64,000 bases of DNA from contig JAOACE010000008.1 in assembly GCA_026418015.1 (NCBI GenBank), forward strand, positions 124,001 through 188,000, written 5' to 3'. Position 1 is the first letter of the stretch. Every line of letters begins with the position of its first letter. This document shows, one piece after another, positions 18,473 through 27,069 of this stretch. The position numbers were made by a program, and so were the translations under genes. A model generated the notes under the pieces. The model was given only the letters and a program-made list of their open reading frames with translations. It had not been told where the DNA came from and did no database searches. The DNA comes from Leptospiraceae bacterium. GTDB lineage: Bacteria; Spirochaetota; Leptospiria; Leptospirales; Leptonemataceae.

Positions 18473-21400
18473 TTAAACAAGATATTTTTGGTATTTTTGA
18501 ATTTTTCTTTCTGCTATTTCTTTATATTTATCTTTTTGAGCTAATTTTAATCTTTCGTATACTTCTATTTGATATTTCATCATTTCTTTATCGTTACTTT
18601 CTCGTAATAGATACAATTCTCCATATTCCTTAGCTTTTTCGTATTCTCTTATTTTAAAATAAGCCTTAGACAAAATTTTTAGAATTTCTGAATCCCAAGG
18701 TAATAGTTCTTTTGCAATCTCTAATTCTACTATCGATTCTTTAATATTACCTAATCTTAATAACGAATAACCAAATCTTTTTCGTATTATTCCATTCTCA
18801 TTATATCGATTTTTTAAATCTATCAAAATCTTATAAGCTTCTTCATTTTTTCCTTGTTCTAACAAATCTACGGCTTGATCGTATAAAGCTTTGTCTTCTT
18901 TGTGCATGTATCGACTTCGCGTAAACCAATCTTTATCTCCCTTAAATTCCACAGATAATAAAGAAAGATCATCCATAAAAACTCCTCTTTCTTTAAGGTT
19001 TTGATAGATATTCTCTAAATCTCCTTGTGACTCTTTTACAATTTCTAAAAATAAATTCTCATCTGTGTTGATTACTCTTGCACCATTTTCTTCGCCTAGA
19101 ATTAAATCATCTTTTCCATCACTACCTAATATCAGTCTATCGCCTTCTTTTAATCTTAATACTGAAATTTCGATTAAACCATCTGTTACTACGCCTAATT
19201 TAAGAAAAATTTTTTTCGGCACTACAAATTTTACAGAATCTCCACTTAATAATACCATATTAGGATGCTCTGCATTTATATGATATACACAGCCTTCCCT
19301 TTTATCTAATAATACTAAAATACAAGATACCAACATAGAACCATCAAAACTTTCGAAAACTTTATGAATTTCTACAAATGCATTCTTTAACCATTGCTCG
19401 GGATATTGTTCTTTGAAGATATCATCGTATTTTGTTCTTTCGACGATTGCTTCTAGAACAGAACCTAATACCAAGGCTCCACCAGCACCTTGAATGGATT
19501 TTCCCATTGCATCTGCATTAACACAAAAGATATATTCTTTCCCCCTTAGAGTGATTTTATGAGCACAGCAAAAATCCCCCCCTATTTCTGAATTCCAATG
19601 TCGAAATTGAAATTTTTTAAAATAATCGATTTTTGTTTCTACTTTTACGATACCATCATCATTTACTTCGTTTACATTCAGTGGTTTTAGTAAAAGCGAA
19701 GTTAGGAAGTAATCGCCGTCTTGTTTTTCTTTTAATTTTTCGATTTCTTTTAAACTTTTCTCTAAATCGCGGGTTCTTTCTTCAACCTTTAATTCCAGCA
19801 TATTGGCATATTCTTCTAATTGTTTATTTTTATCTCGAATCGAATCCACCATTTTGTTAAAACTTCGCGTTACATATCCAAGTTCATCTTCTACATAAAC
19901 ATCAATATAAACATTTAAATTACCTTTATCTACTTCTTGTAATCCACTAACTAATCGTTTTAATGGTTTAATGATGGATAAATAAAAGAATATTGGATAA
20001 CTTAAAAGTATGCTTAAAGTAGCAATCAAAGTAATATACAGCAATATACGAGCTACTTCGTCAACATATTCTCTATAAGATTTGTAGTTATATACGAGAT
20101 AATATAATTCATCTTGTATATTATAATAATACATTATAAAACTCTGATTCCAAAAATCTTTTCCCGAAGAATCGAGTAATTGATAAATTCTTTCTCCATC
20201 TTTGTATAATATAGGAATCCTTTCTAAAACTTCTTGTTTGTTTTTATCTAAACCTATTTCTTGGATAAAATATTTTTCTATTGGCTTATCTTTACGTTTT
20301 TCATATATTTCTTTTTTATAACGTTCTTTAAAATTATCATCCGAAAGTTCTTTGATGGACTGTCTTAGATACAAGATTTTATTTTGATTACTATACATTG
20401 TACTTAAAATTTCTTGATTTTTTCTACCTTCGTTTTTTAAGGCTTCGAACCATTTTAAATAGCCTTTAATTTTTTCGTGTTCTTCGGTTGGAATATTTTC
20501 TAAGGGTTCTTGATTTTTTTCCAGATTTATGCGAAATAATTGAAGTGCTAATTCTCCTTTGTCATATAAATCTTTTAAAGAAATTTTATTATTTTTATTA
20601 TAAATTTCTTTTATGGTAAAATCTTTTTGTAATTTGCCATAGAGTATCATATCATCTGGTCGAAAAATATCATCTTTTACAATCCTTCCACTTTTATAGA
20701 TTTGGTTTAAATCATAATTTTTTTCCCGTTCTTTAAGAATAAAAAAACTAGAAAATTGAACAATCACAATAATCGATGCAATACTAATAGAATATAATTT
20801 TGTCAATAGTGTTGTTTTTTCTTTTGTGTAATTAATATAAGTAATCAAAACAATAAAAGTTCCAAAGATTCCCGAAAGCACCCAAACATTGTGGTGTACA
20901 TCTCTTGGAAGTAAATAAGCACGATTCAAAGCATTGGTTATCCCTGGTACCAATACAACAAATATATACCCAGTGGTTATATAGAGTAATGGCAAACGAT
21001 TTTCTTTTTTACCCAAGAATGCTTTTGTGTATCCTGTTATAACAGCCAATACCATTAAAATTAAAATTCCTAACGCAACAATCTTATTTAGTTGAGGTAA
21101 ATGAACATCCCAAAAATGTCCATCAAAATGATATTCTTTTGGTGCCTCGATAGATTTCATCACAAATACTGATGTGATTGCAAGTGCAATAATTTGATAT
21201 AACAGCGCAATTTTCGGTAAATGTTTGCCCGATTTTTCTGGATAATGCAACAAAAAATTTGAAAGTTGTGCTGTTCCAACAAGAGAAACACCAACACTAA
21301 TCCAACGATGGTATGCCCAATACTCTTCAACCAAACCAAATGCAAAAAAATACGATAATGCCATTAGTCCTAAAATAAAAAATAAAAAAGCTAAATTATA

Positions 21401-21502
21401 AATATTGTATTTTTTTTCTTTTATTGTCAGTAAAAAAAACACAACTAAAAAGTTAAAAATTGCATAATTTAAGTCTGATATTGTATAAAAAGAATGTAAC
21501 AT
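18473..21502 (-). CDS. 7TM-HAMP-SpoIIE (PP2C-type) phosphatase with TPR tail, copy 1
   Basis: Membrane-bound serine/threonine phosphatase-like signalling protein, 1009 residues from the ATG at 21502. That ATG has Shine-Dalgarno GGGAG and matches the start of its paralogue; a TTG six bases upstream is less likely. Order: seven or so N-terminal TM helices (to about 235), another TM helix near 240-260, an extracytoplasmic sensor region, TM near 500-520, HAMP, a signalling coiled coil (about 545-605), the SpoIIE phosphatase domain with metal Asp motifs GGDFCCAH, NADAMGKSIQGAGG and GSDGKDDL, then TPR-like helices (about 885-1000). It probably dephosphorylates an anti-sigma-factor antagonist; no such partner is in the window. 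Tandem with copy 2. Confidence 0.87.
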   Translation of the reverse strand: MLHSFYTISDLNYAIFNFLVVFFLLTIKEKKYNIYNLAFLFFILGLMALSYFFAFGLVEEYWAYHRWISVGVSLVGTAQLSNFLLHYPEKSGKHLPKIALLYQIIALAITSVFVMKSIEAPKEYHFDGHFWDVHLPQLNKIVALGILILMVLAVITGYTKAFLGKKENRLPLLYITTGYIFVVLVPGITNALNRAYLLPRDVHHNVWVLSGIFGTFIVLITYINYTKEKTTLLTKLYSISIASIIVIVQFSSFFILKEREKNYDLNQIYKSGRIVKDDIFRPDDMILYGKLQKDFTIKEIYNKNNKISLKDLYDKGELALQLFRINLEKNQEPLENIPTEEHEKIKGYLKWFEALKNEGRKNQEILSTMYSNQNKILYLRQSIKELSDDNFKERYKKEIYEKRKDKPIEKYFIQEIGLDKNKQEVLERIPILYKDGERIYQLLDSSGKDFWNQSFIMYYYNIQDELYYLVYNYKSYREYVDEVARILLYITLIATLSILLSYPIFFYLSIIKPLKRLVSGLQEVDKGNLNVYIDVYVEDELGYVTRSFNKMVDSIRDKNKQLEEYANMLELKVEERTRDLEKSLKEIEKLKEKQDGDYFLTSLLLKPLNVNEVNDDGIVKVETKIDYFKKFQFRHWNSEIGGDFCCAHKITLRGKEYIFCVNADAMGKSIQGAGGALVLGSVLEAIVERTKYDDIFKEQYPEQWLKNAFVEIHKVFESFDGSMLVSCILVLLDKREGCVYHINAEHPNMVLLSGDSVKFVVPKKIFLKLGVVTDGLIEISVLRLKEGDRLILGSDGKDDLILGEENGARVINTDENLFLEIVKESQGDLENIYQNLKERGVFMDDLSLLSVEFKGDKDWFTRSRYMHKEDKALYDQAVDLLEQGKNEEAYKILIDLKNRYNENGIIRKRFGYSLLRLGNIKESIVELEIAKELLPWDSEILKILSKAYFKIREYEKAKEYGELYLLRESNDKEMMKYQIEVYERLKLAQKDKYKEIAERKIQKYQKYLV
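19751..19888 (-). repeat. 138-bp segment nearly identical to 22812-22949 (copy A)
   Basis: Encodes 46 residues from DELGYVTRSF to DLEKSL, the end of HAMP plus the signalling coiled coil. The protein segment is identical in the paralogue, and hand alignment of the DNA shows 6 differences in 138 bases, although the rest of the two genes has diverged strongly. Confidence 0.9.
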
Positions 21503-21524
21503 AATCAACTCCCAAAAATTTATA

Positions 21525-24500
21525 TTAGTTTACAGCAAGTTTTTCTAACTCTTGTTGATATTTTTTTAATTTATTTTTATTTCCTAATTTTTCGTAAATA
21601 TCGACTGCTATGGATAAAATCTTCCAATCGCTTGGATTTCGTAATAAATAAATTTCTATATATTCTGCTGCCTTTGAATAAATTTTCTTTTTGTAAAGAA
21701 GTTTGATAATTTGAACCAAAATTTCTGTATTTTCTGGATAATATCTTTGTAATTCTTCGAGTTGTAAAATAGCTCTTGTGAATTGTTTTTGTTTGATCAA
21801 ACAATGAATTAAATATTTTCGAAATAGATAATTCATTGGATATTTATCGACCAATTTCTCGAACTGTTCAACTGCATGAACAAGAAATTCCTCTTCTTTT
21901 GATTCTATATATTTCTTATATTGATTTTTTGCATCTTCGAAAAGTAATTTGTCTTCTGTATGGATTAATTTTCTTTTGTTAATTTTCTCTGGTTGTGGTG
22001 TATATTCTACTCGAATAATAGACACATCATCAATAAATTCTCCTCGTTCGCATAAATTGTTATAAATATTTTTCAAATCACCTTTCGATTCTTCAACAAT
22101 CTCTAAAAAGAAATTATCATCAATGTTGATTTTTTTTGTTCCATCTTCATTGTATCCAATCACAAGATCATCTTTTCCATCAGATCCTACTAAGATTATA
22201 TCGCCTGCTTCTAGTTTGAATGTTGATATATTGATAAACCCTTCCACTGGATAGCCTAATTTTATTAAATATCGATTGGGTTTTATGTACATTGCTTTTT
22301 GATTTCTGTAAAGAACAATATCGGGATGCTCAGCGTTTAAGTAATACATTAAACCAAAATCTTCGTCTATAAGAAGCATCACAAGGGTAATATACATAGA
22401 ACCATCTAAACTTTCTATTACTTTATGTAATTCAACAAAAGCATATTTTAACCATTTTTCTGGGAATAACTCTTTTACTTCTTCTTGATATTTTGTACGT
22501 TCCACAATCGCTTCTAACACAGAACCTAATACTAAGGACCCACCAGCACCTTGAATGGATTTACCCATTGCATCTGCATTTACAACAAAGCTATAATTTT
22601 TGTTTTTTAATTGGATTCTATGTGCACAACAAAAATCTCCCCCAATTTCCGACTTCCATCTTTTATATTGAAATTTTTTATATTGACTAATTACAAAATC
22701 TACTTTTACAATATCTTCTTGTCCGATTTCGTTAGAGTTTAAAGGTTTTACCAATAAAGAAGTTAAGTAGTAATCTCCATCTTGTTTTTCTTTTAATTTT
22801 TCGATTTCTATTAAACTTTTCTCTAAATCGCGGGTTCTTTCTTCTACCTTTAATTCCAGCATATTTGCATATTCTTCTAATTGTTTATTTTTATCTCGAA
22901 TCGAATCCACCATTTTGTTAAAACTTCGCGTAACATATCCCAATTCGTCATGGACATTAACTTCTAAAGAAACAGATAAATCACCATGATTCACCCTATG
23001 TAATCCATACATAAGTTTTTTTAGAGGTCTTAAAACCGACACTAAGAAAAATACTGGATATCCCGAAAGAATTAATATAGAACTGATTACTATAATATAA
23101 AACAATATATTGGCAATTTCTGATACAAAAATTCTATAATCTTTATAACTATATCCAATTAAATAAAGATGATTTTGTTCTATGGAATAATAAAAAACAT
23201 AAGTATTCTTCCAGAAATCGTTAGAAAGGTTTAAATAACGAAACAAAAGCTGATCAAAATCGTGGATAATTGGAATAAAACTTAATGCATCTTTTTTGTC
23301 TTCTACTAACGAAAAAACAAAATATTTATTAATAGATGCATTTTGATTTTTCTCTAGGATTGATTTTTGATATTTTTCTTTAAAATTATTTTCTGGCAAG
23401 TTTTCTATGTTTGATCTTAATAATTGTATTTTTCTTTTATTTTTATAAATTTCTTTTAATACTTGCTCTCGTGAATACTCAGGATGTGTTCTTTCGATTT
23501 CTTGAATCCAATTTAAATATCCAATTGTAAAAGGTTTAATTTCTTCGGAAATCGTTAAATGATTTAAATATTGATGTTGAAGCATCATTAAAGCTGCTTC
23601 GCTAATAAATTCTTCTTTAGGCAAAGTTAAATTCGTTTTGTTATAGATGGTCTCGAAATTTAAGTTTGGAAGAATTTTTACAATCATTTCTAATGACTCT
23701 GGCCTATAGGTTAAATCTTGAATTATTCGATGATTTTTTTCTTTGTGAATTTCGTTGTATAATCGATTTCTTTCTTGCAAAACAAAAAAATTCACCAATT
23801 GTAAGATAATTAAAACTGTAAGCAAACTTATAGCATACAGCTTACTAAGTAATGTGGTTCTTTCCTTTGTATAATTAACATAAGTTACTAATACAATAAA
23901 TGAACCTGTAATACCAAACAATCCCCAGATGTTTTGGTGTTCATCACGAGTTATAATAAATAGGCGATTTAATAAATTTGTAATGGCAGGTATAAGCACA
24001 ATCAAAATAAACCCAATGACAATCAATAGAATTTGTAACCTTGCTTGCTTAATTTGAATTGATCGAATAATACCAGAAACAATTGCGAACAAAGCGTTTA
24101 TAAGAATAAATAAACCAACGATTTGTCCCCAAAAGACTTCGTTAAAATCCCAAAAATGGCCATCAAATCGATAAATTTGTCCCACTTTTAAAGATGTATA
24201 GATAAAAGCGATAGTGATTATTAAATCAATTGCATAAAATGTATAAAAATAAATCTTGGGGAAGAGCTTCCAACTCCTTCGCGGATAATTCATAATAAAA
24301 TATGCAACATGAACTGTTCCAAGCAATGCTGCTGGTACCGTAATATAACGATGAAATTTCCCCCAAGGATGTACAAATAAAGACGAAAGAAAATAAGTAA
24401 CATCCATGAATCCCAAAACAAACATAAAGATGATTAGGTGAATTGTATTTTCGTTCTTGTTTTTTATAGAGATTAAATAAAAAGCTGCAAATATTGTAAA

Positions 24501-24545
24501 TATACCATAGTTTAAATCTGCTACGGTAAAAAAATTATGCAACAT
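21525..24545 (-). CDS. 7TM-HAMP-SpoIIE (PP2C-type) phosphatase with TPR tail, copy 2
   Basis: Paralogue of the adjacent gene, 1006 residues, same domain order: N-terminal multi-TM domain starting MLHNFFTVADLNYG, sensor region, TM, HAMP, signalling helix, SpoIIE phosphatase (GGDFCCAHRI, NADAMGKSIQGAGG, GSDGKDDL all intact) and TPR-like helices. The N-terminal and sensor regions differ clearly from copy 1, so the two probably sense different inputs and feed similar outputs. It lies upstream of copy 1 with about 22 bases between them, and the two are probably co-transcribed. Its promoter would be in the 270-bp space shared with divergent dnaA. Confidence 0.87.
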   Translation of the reverse strand: MLHNFFTVADLNYGIFTIFAAFYLISIKNKNENTIHLIIFMFVLGFMDVTYFLSSLFVHPWGKFHRYITVPAALLGTVHVAYFIMNYPRRSWKLFPKIYFYTFYAIDLIITIAFIYTSLKVGQIYRFDGHFWDFNEVFWGQIVGLFILINALFAIVSGIIRSIQIKQARLQILLIVIGFILIVLIPAITNLLNRLFIITRDEHQNIWGLFGITGSFIVLVTYVNYTKERTTLLSKLYAISLLTVLIILQLVNFFVLQERNRLYNEIHKEKNHRIIQDLTYRPESLEMIVKILPNLNFETIYNKTNLTLPKEEFISEAALMMLQHQYLNHLTISEEIKPFTIGYLNWIQEIERTHPEYSREQVLKEIYKNKRKIQLLRSNIENLPENNFKEKYQKSILEKNQNASINKYFVFSLVEDKKDALSFIPIIHDFDQLLFRYLNLSNDFWKNTYVFYYSIEQNHLYLIGYSYKDYRIFVSEIANILFYIIVISSILILSGYPVFFLVSVLRPLKKLMYGLHRVNHGDLSVSLEVNVHDELGYVTRSFNKMVDSIRDKNKQLEEYANMLELKVEERTRDLEKSLIEIEKLKEKQDGDYYLTSLLVKPLNSNEIGQEDIVKVDFVISQYKKFQYKRWKSEIGGDFCCAHRIQLKNKNYSFVVNADAMGKSIQGAGGSLVLGSVLEAIVERTKYQEEVKELFPEKWLKYAFVELHKVIESLDGSMYITLVMLLIDEDFGLMYYLNAEHPDIVLYRNQKAMYIKPNRYLIKLGYPVEGFINISTFKLEAGDIILVGSDGKDDLVIGYNEDGTKKINIDDNFFLEIVEESKGDLKNIYNNLCERGEFIDDVSIIRVEYTPQPEKINKRKLIHTEDKLLFEDAKNQYKKYIESKEEEFLVHAVEQFEKLVDKYPMNYLFRKYLIHCLIKQKQFTRAILQLEELQRYYPENTEILVQIIKLLYKKKIYSKAAEYIEIYLLRNPSDWKILSIAVDIYEKLGNKNKLKKYQQELEKLAVN
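22812..22949 (-). repeat. 138-bp segment nearly identical to 19751-19888 (copy B)
   Basis: Second copy of the HAMP-end and signalling-helix segment; 46 identical residues and 6 nucleotide differences relative to copy A by hand alignment. The sharp rise in identity against a diverged background suggests recent gene conversion or very strong constraint at DNA level. Confidence 0.9.
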
Positions 24546-24754
24546 ATATCGCCTCTTTAATTAAGATTATTTTAACATTAAATTTAAATCTTTTTTTTGT
24601 AAATCAAATTTTGAACAAACTTAATTAAAGAAGAAGTTATTAAAAATTAATACACAAAAATTCCTGTTTAAAGTTACAAAAAGTTCTTAATAAAAAAAAC
24701 AAACTCTACGAAAGTACATTATTGAAAGACAGATTAAATAATTTTATTTGGAAT

Positions 24755-24766
24755 TAATACGTATTA
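24755..24766. promoter_or_regulatory. 12-bp palindrome upstream of dnaA
   Basis: TAATACGTATTA, a perfect 12-bp palindrome, lies in the 270-bp space between the divergent SpoIIE gene and dnaA, 5 bases before a second inverted repeat. Candidate operator for a dimeric regulator; palindromes this long can arise by chance in AT-rich DNA. Confidence 0.4.
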
Positions 24767-24770
24767 TATA

Positions 24771-24792
24771 AGACATAATGAAAATTATGTCT
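24771..24792. promoter_or_regulatory. Inverted repeat in the dnaA leader
   Basis: AGACATAAT and ATTATGTCT (9-bp perfect arms) are separated by GAAA, ending 23 bases before the dnaA ATG and just upstream of its Shine-Dalgarno AAGGA. It can be an operator on DNA or a tetraloop hairpin in the mRNA. The rest of the 24546-24815 space is AT-rich, with no convincing DnaA boxes seen. Confidence 0.5.
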
Positions 24793-24815
24793 CATATGTT
24801 AAAGGAATAAATTTT

Positions 24816-26165
24816 ATGGAAAATCATTCTAACTATTATCAAGCATCAGAGGAAATATTAAAAAAATATAATTATAAATATTTAGCAAATTGGGAAGAAT
24901 GCAAAAATTCCTTTAAAAATATTATTCCAGAACCTTTTTATTCTCATTTTATTCGACCACTTTATGCTTTTTATGACGATAATAAAAATGTTGTATTATA
25001 CGTAGAAAACGAAAAACTACAAAATCATATTGAAATTCGATATGCAGATATTATAAATCATATTATATATGATTTTTATAAAGATATTTTATCAATAAAT
25101 AAAATTATATTTTTTAATAATAAGAGGCCACAAAACGAACAAGTTTTTAAACATTCATCCCCCGAATACAAAGAAAAAAAAGAAGTTTGGGACTTGGACT
25201 TATTCTATCCTTCGAAAGAAAATTTTCAAGAGTTGAATTATTTAATTCATCTAGAAAAATACTTTCGACCTATCTATATTTATGGACCATCTGGTAGTGG
25301 AAAAACTTCCTTAGCAAAAACATGGAAAAAAATCCATAAAAACATCGTTTATTATACCATACCAGAATTTATATCTCAATTTGTTCTCTCCCTAAAAAAA
25401 AGAAATTCCATCAATTGGTTAGAAACAATTCGATCTACTTCTATTTTTATTTTGGATGATTTTCAGTTCTTAAAACCAACTGCTCTTAAATGTATGGAAG
25501 AAATCAGAAACCTTATCGATTATTTCCACGAAAAAAACAAAATTTTAATCTTTCTTTCCGATAGAGATTTTCAATACCTAAAATTAGAACACGATATTTC
25601 TTCTCGGTTGATGATGTTTCATAAAATTCATCTACATTATCCTGATTATCAAACAAAAATCAAAATTATCGATCATTACTGCAAAAAATATCATATCCAT
25701 CTATCGAATAAAACCATCGAGCATTTAGCACACAGATTAAACGGTGATGTTCGATACATCCAATCTGCTTTGGAGAAATTAGCATTTTATCAAGTTGATC
25801 CCTCTACACTATCAATTAACGAACTAGATTTTATCCTCGAACCCTTTTACGATAAAAGTAATCTAATAGACATCGATTCTATTATCGATGTTGTATGCGA
25901 ACACTACAAAATCGAAAAAGAAGATATACTTAGCAAAAAGAAAAATAAAAGAATTTCTCATGTTAGACATATAATTGCCTATCTTTCAGTTAAAATGGCC
26001 AACCATACTCTATCTTATGTTGCAAAATACCTTAAAAGAAATGATCATACTGGCATATTATACGCAGTAAAGAAAATGGAAGATCTAATAGAAAAAGATT
26101 TGTTCTTAAAAAATGAATTAGAAACCATCAAAGAAAAAATTTATCTTTATGGTAAAAATGTTTAG
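24816..26165 (+). CDS. dnaA: Chromosomal replication initiator DnaA (divergent)
   Basis: 449 residues with the full four-domain plan. Domain I (about 24-90) starts with NWEECKNSFKNIIPEPF. The AAA+ domain has Walker A GPSGSGKT (157-164), Walker B FILDDF (211-216), the box VII Arg in SSRL (262-265) and the sensor II Arg in GDVRYIQSAL (310-319). Domain IV (from about 351) has VRHIIAYL and the DNA-recognition helix RNDHTGILYAVKK (409-420). The usual GGRDHTTV reads KRNDHTGI: Asp-His-Thr are kept, while the preceding Arg and following Thr change. Walker A also differs from the usual GxxGLGKT. Shine-Dalgarno AAGGA. It is not followed by dnaN. Confidence 0.88.
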   Translation: MENHSNYYQASEEILKKYNYKYLANWEECKNSFKNIIPEPFYSHFIRPLYAFYDDNKNVVLYVENEKLQNHIEIRYADIINHIIYDFYKDILSINKIIFFNNKRPQNEQVFKHSSPEYKEKKEVWDLDLFYPSKENFQELNYLIHLEKYFRPIYIYGPSGSGKTSLAKTWKKIHKNIVYYTIPEFISQFVLSLKKRNSINWLETIRSTSIFILDDFQFLKPTALKCMEEIRNLIDYFHEKNKILIFLSDRDFQYLKLEHDISSRLMMFHKIHLHYPDYQTKIKIIDHYCKKYHIHLSNKTIEHLAHRLNGDVRYIQSALEKLAFYQVDPSTLSINELDFILEPFYDKSNLIDIDSIIDVVCEHYKIEKEDILSKKKNKRISHVRHIIAYLSVKMANHTLSYVAKYLKRNDHTGILYAVKKMEDLIEKDLFLKNELETIKEKIYLYGKNV

Positions 26166-26225
26166 TAATTTTTACATTTGCCGATGCTTGTAAAAGAAAG
26201 TAAATTATTTTAAAGAGGATCATGT

Positions 26226-26960
26226 ATGAAAAAGTCATTTTTAACAGCAATTCTTTTTTTATCAGCAGCCATTTCTGCTGAACAAAACAACCAAGAATTA
26301 ATCCAAAAAGCTCAATTTATCGAAAAATACCAAGTTTATGTTTTAAATGATTTGGATCACCAAATTGTTTGGTATAAAAACAAGGTTAAAAAAGCAGAAG
26401 GTACATTAAAAAATCATTTAAGAGAAGGATACTGGCGTTTTTGGTACGAAAACGGTGCTCTTAAAGCAGAAGGGAATTTCGTAAAAAACAAAATGAATGG
26501 CTATTGGAAATACTACTATTCCAATGGACAGCTACAATCCGAAGGAAATTACCAAGAAAACAAAAAACAAGGAGAATGGAAATTTTATTATCCGACAGGG
26601 CAATTAAAATCCGTAGGAAATTTCGTTGGTGGATTAAGAAACGGTGAATGGATAGAATATTACGAAAATGGAAAAATATTTTTTAAAGGATTTTATAAAA
26701 ATGATTTAGCAAATGGATTCTGGCAATATTATTTTAACGACGGAAGTTTTTATCAAGCAGGTAACTTCGAAAATGACGTAAGAGTGGGAGAATGGAAAAT
26801 ATGCATTCATCCCAATGGTATTTGTGGTACAGAAATTAACGATAACAAAAGTCCACCTCCCCTCTCGAATTTGCCCAAAGTAGATGTAGAAGAAAATCAG
26901 TTTTCTACGGATATCAATAATCCTGCCAAAATTTTAGAAAGCTTCGAAAAGGAAAAATAA
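26226..26960 (+). CDS. Exported MORN/YwqK-type repeat protein
   Basis: A 244-residue secreted protein with signal peptide 1-18 (ending AISA). From about residue 55 to 195 there are six or so repeats of about 23 residues, each with the pattern G-x-W-x-x-Y-Y-x-N-G-x-L-x-x-E-G-N-(F/Y), as in MORN-variant (YwqK-like) proteins. A proline-rich, acidic tail follows. The repeats make a beta-hairpin solenoid; function is unknown. Shine-Dalgarno GAGG is present. It lies 60 bases after dnaA, whose regulation it may share. A related lipoprotein is encoded at 57807-58532. Confidence 0.82.
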   Translation: MKKSFLTAILFLSAAISAEQNNQELIQKAQFIEKYQVYVLNDLDHQIVWYKNKVKKAEGTLKNHLREGYWRFWYENGALKAEGNFVKNKMNGYWKYYYSNGQLQSEGNYQENKKQGEWKFYYPTGQLKSVGNFVGGLRNGEWIEYYENGKIFFKGFYKNDLANGFWQYYFNDGSFYQAGNFENDVRVGEWKICIHPNGICGTEINDNKSPPPLSNLPKVDVEENQFSTDINNPAKILESFEKEK

Positions 26961-27022
26961 TCATTATTTTTAGACACATAAGTTTAAAATTATAGGTTAT
27001 TTTCCCTTAGGATAAAAAAAAG

Positions 27023-27028
27023 TTGACA
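27023..27028 (+). promoter_or_regulatory. Candidate -35 element before the monooxygenase gene
   Basis: TTGACA at 27023-27028 lies 41 bases before the ATG at 27070. The expected -10 region reads TATTGC/ATTGCT, which is weak. Shine-Dalgarno GGGGGAG is strong. Confidence 0.3.
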
Positions 27029-27069
27029 TATTTATCAATTCTTTTATTGCTTTAGGAAAAGGGGGAGTT

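Noticed and set aside
24546-24815. The dnaA upstream region as replication origin
   Set aside because: AT-rich but without a cluster of DnaA boxes that I can see, and the neighbouring genes are not origin-type. Only GC skew over the full genome could decide.
26953-26971. AAAAATAAT-C-ATTATTTTT palindrome at the end of the MORN-like gene
   Set aside because: Pure AT, with a one-base centre and overlapping the stop codon; not enough for a terminator call in such AT-rich DNA.
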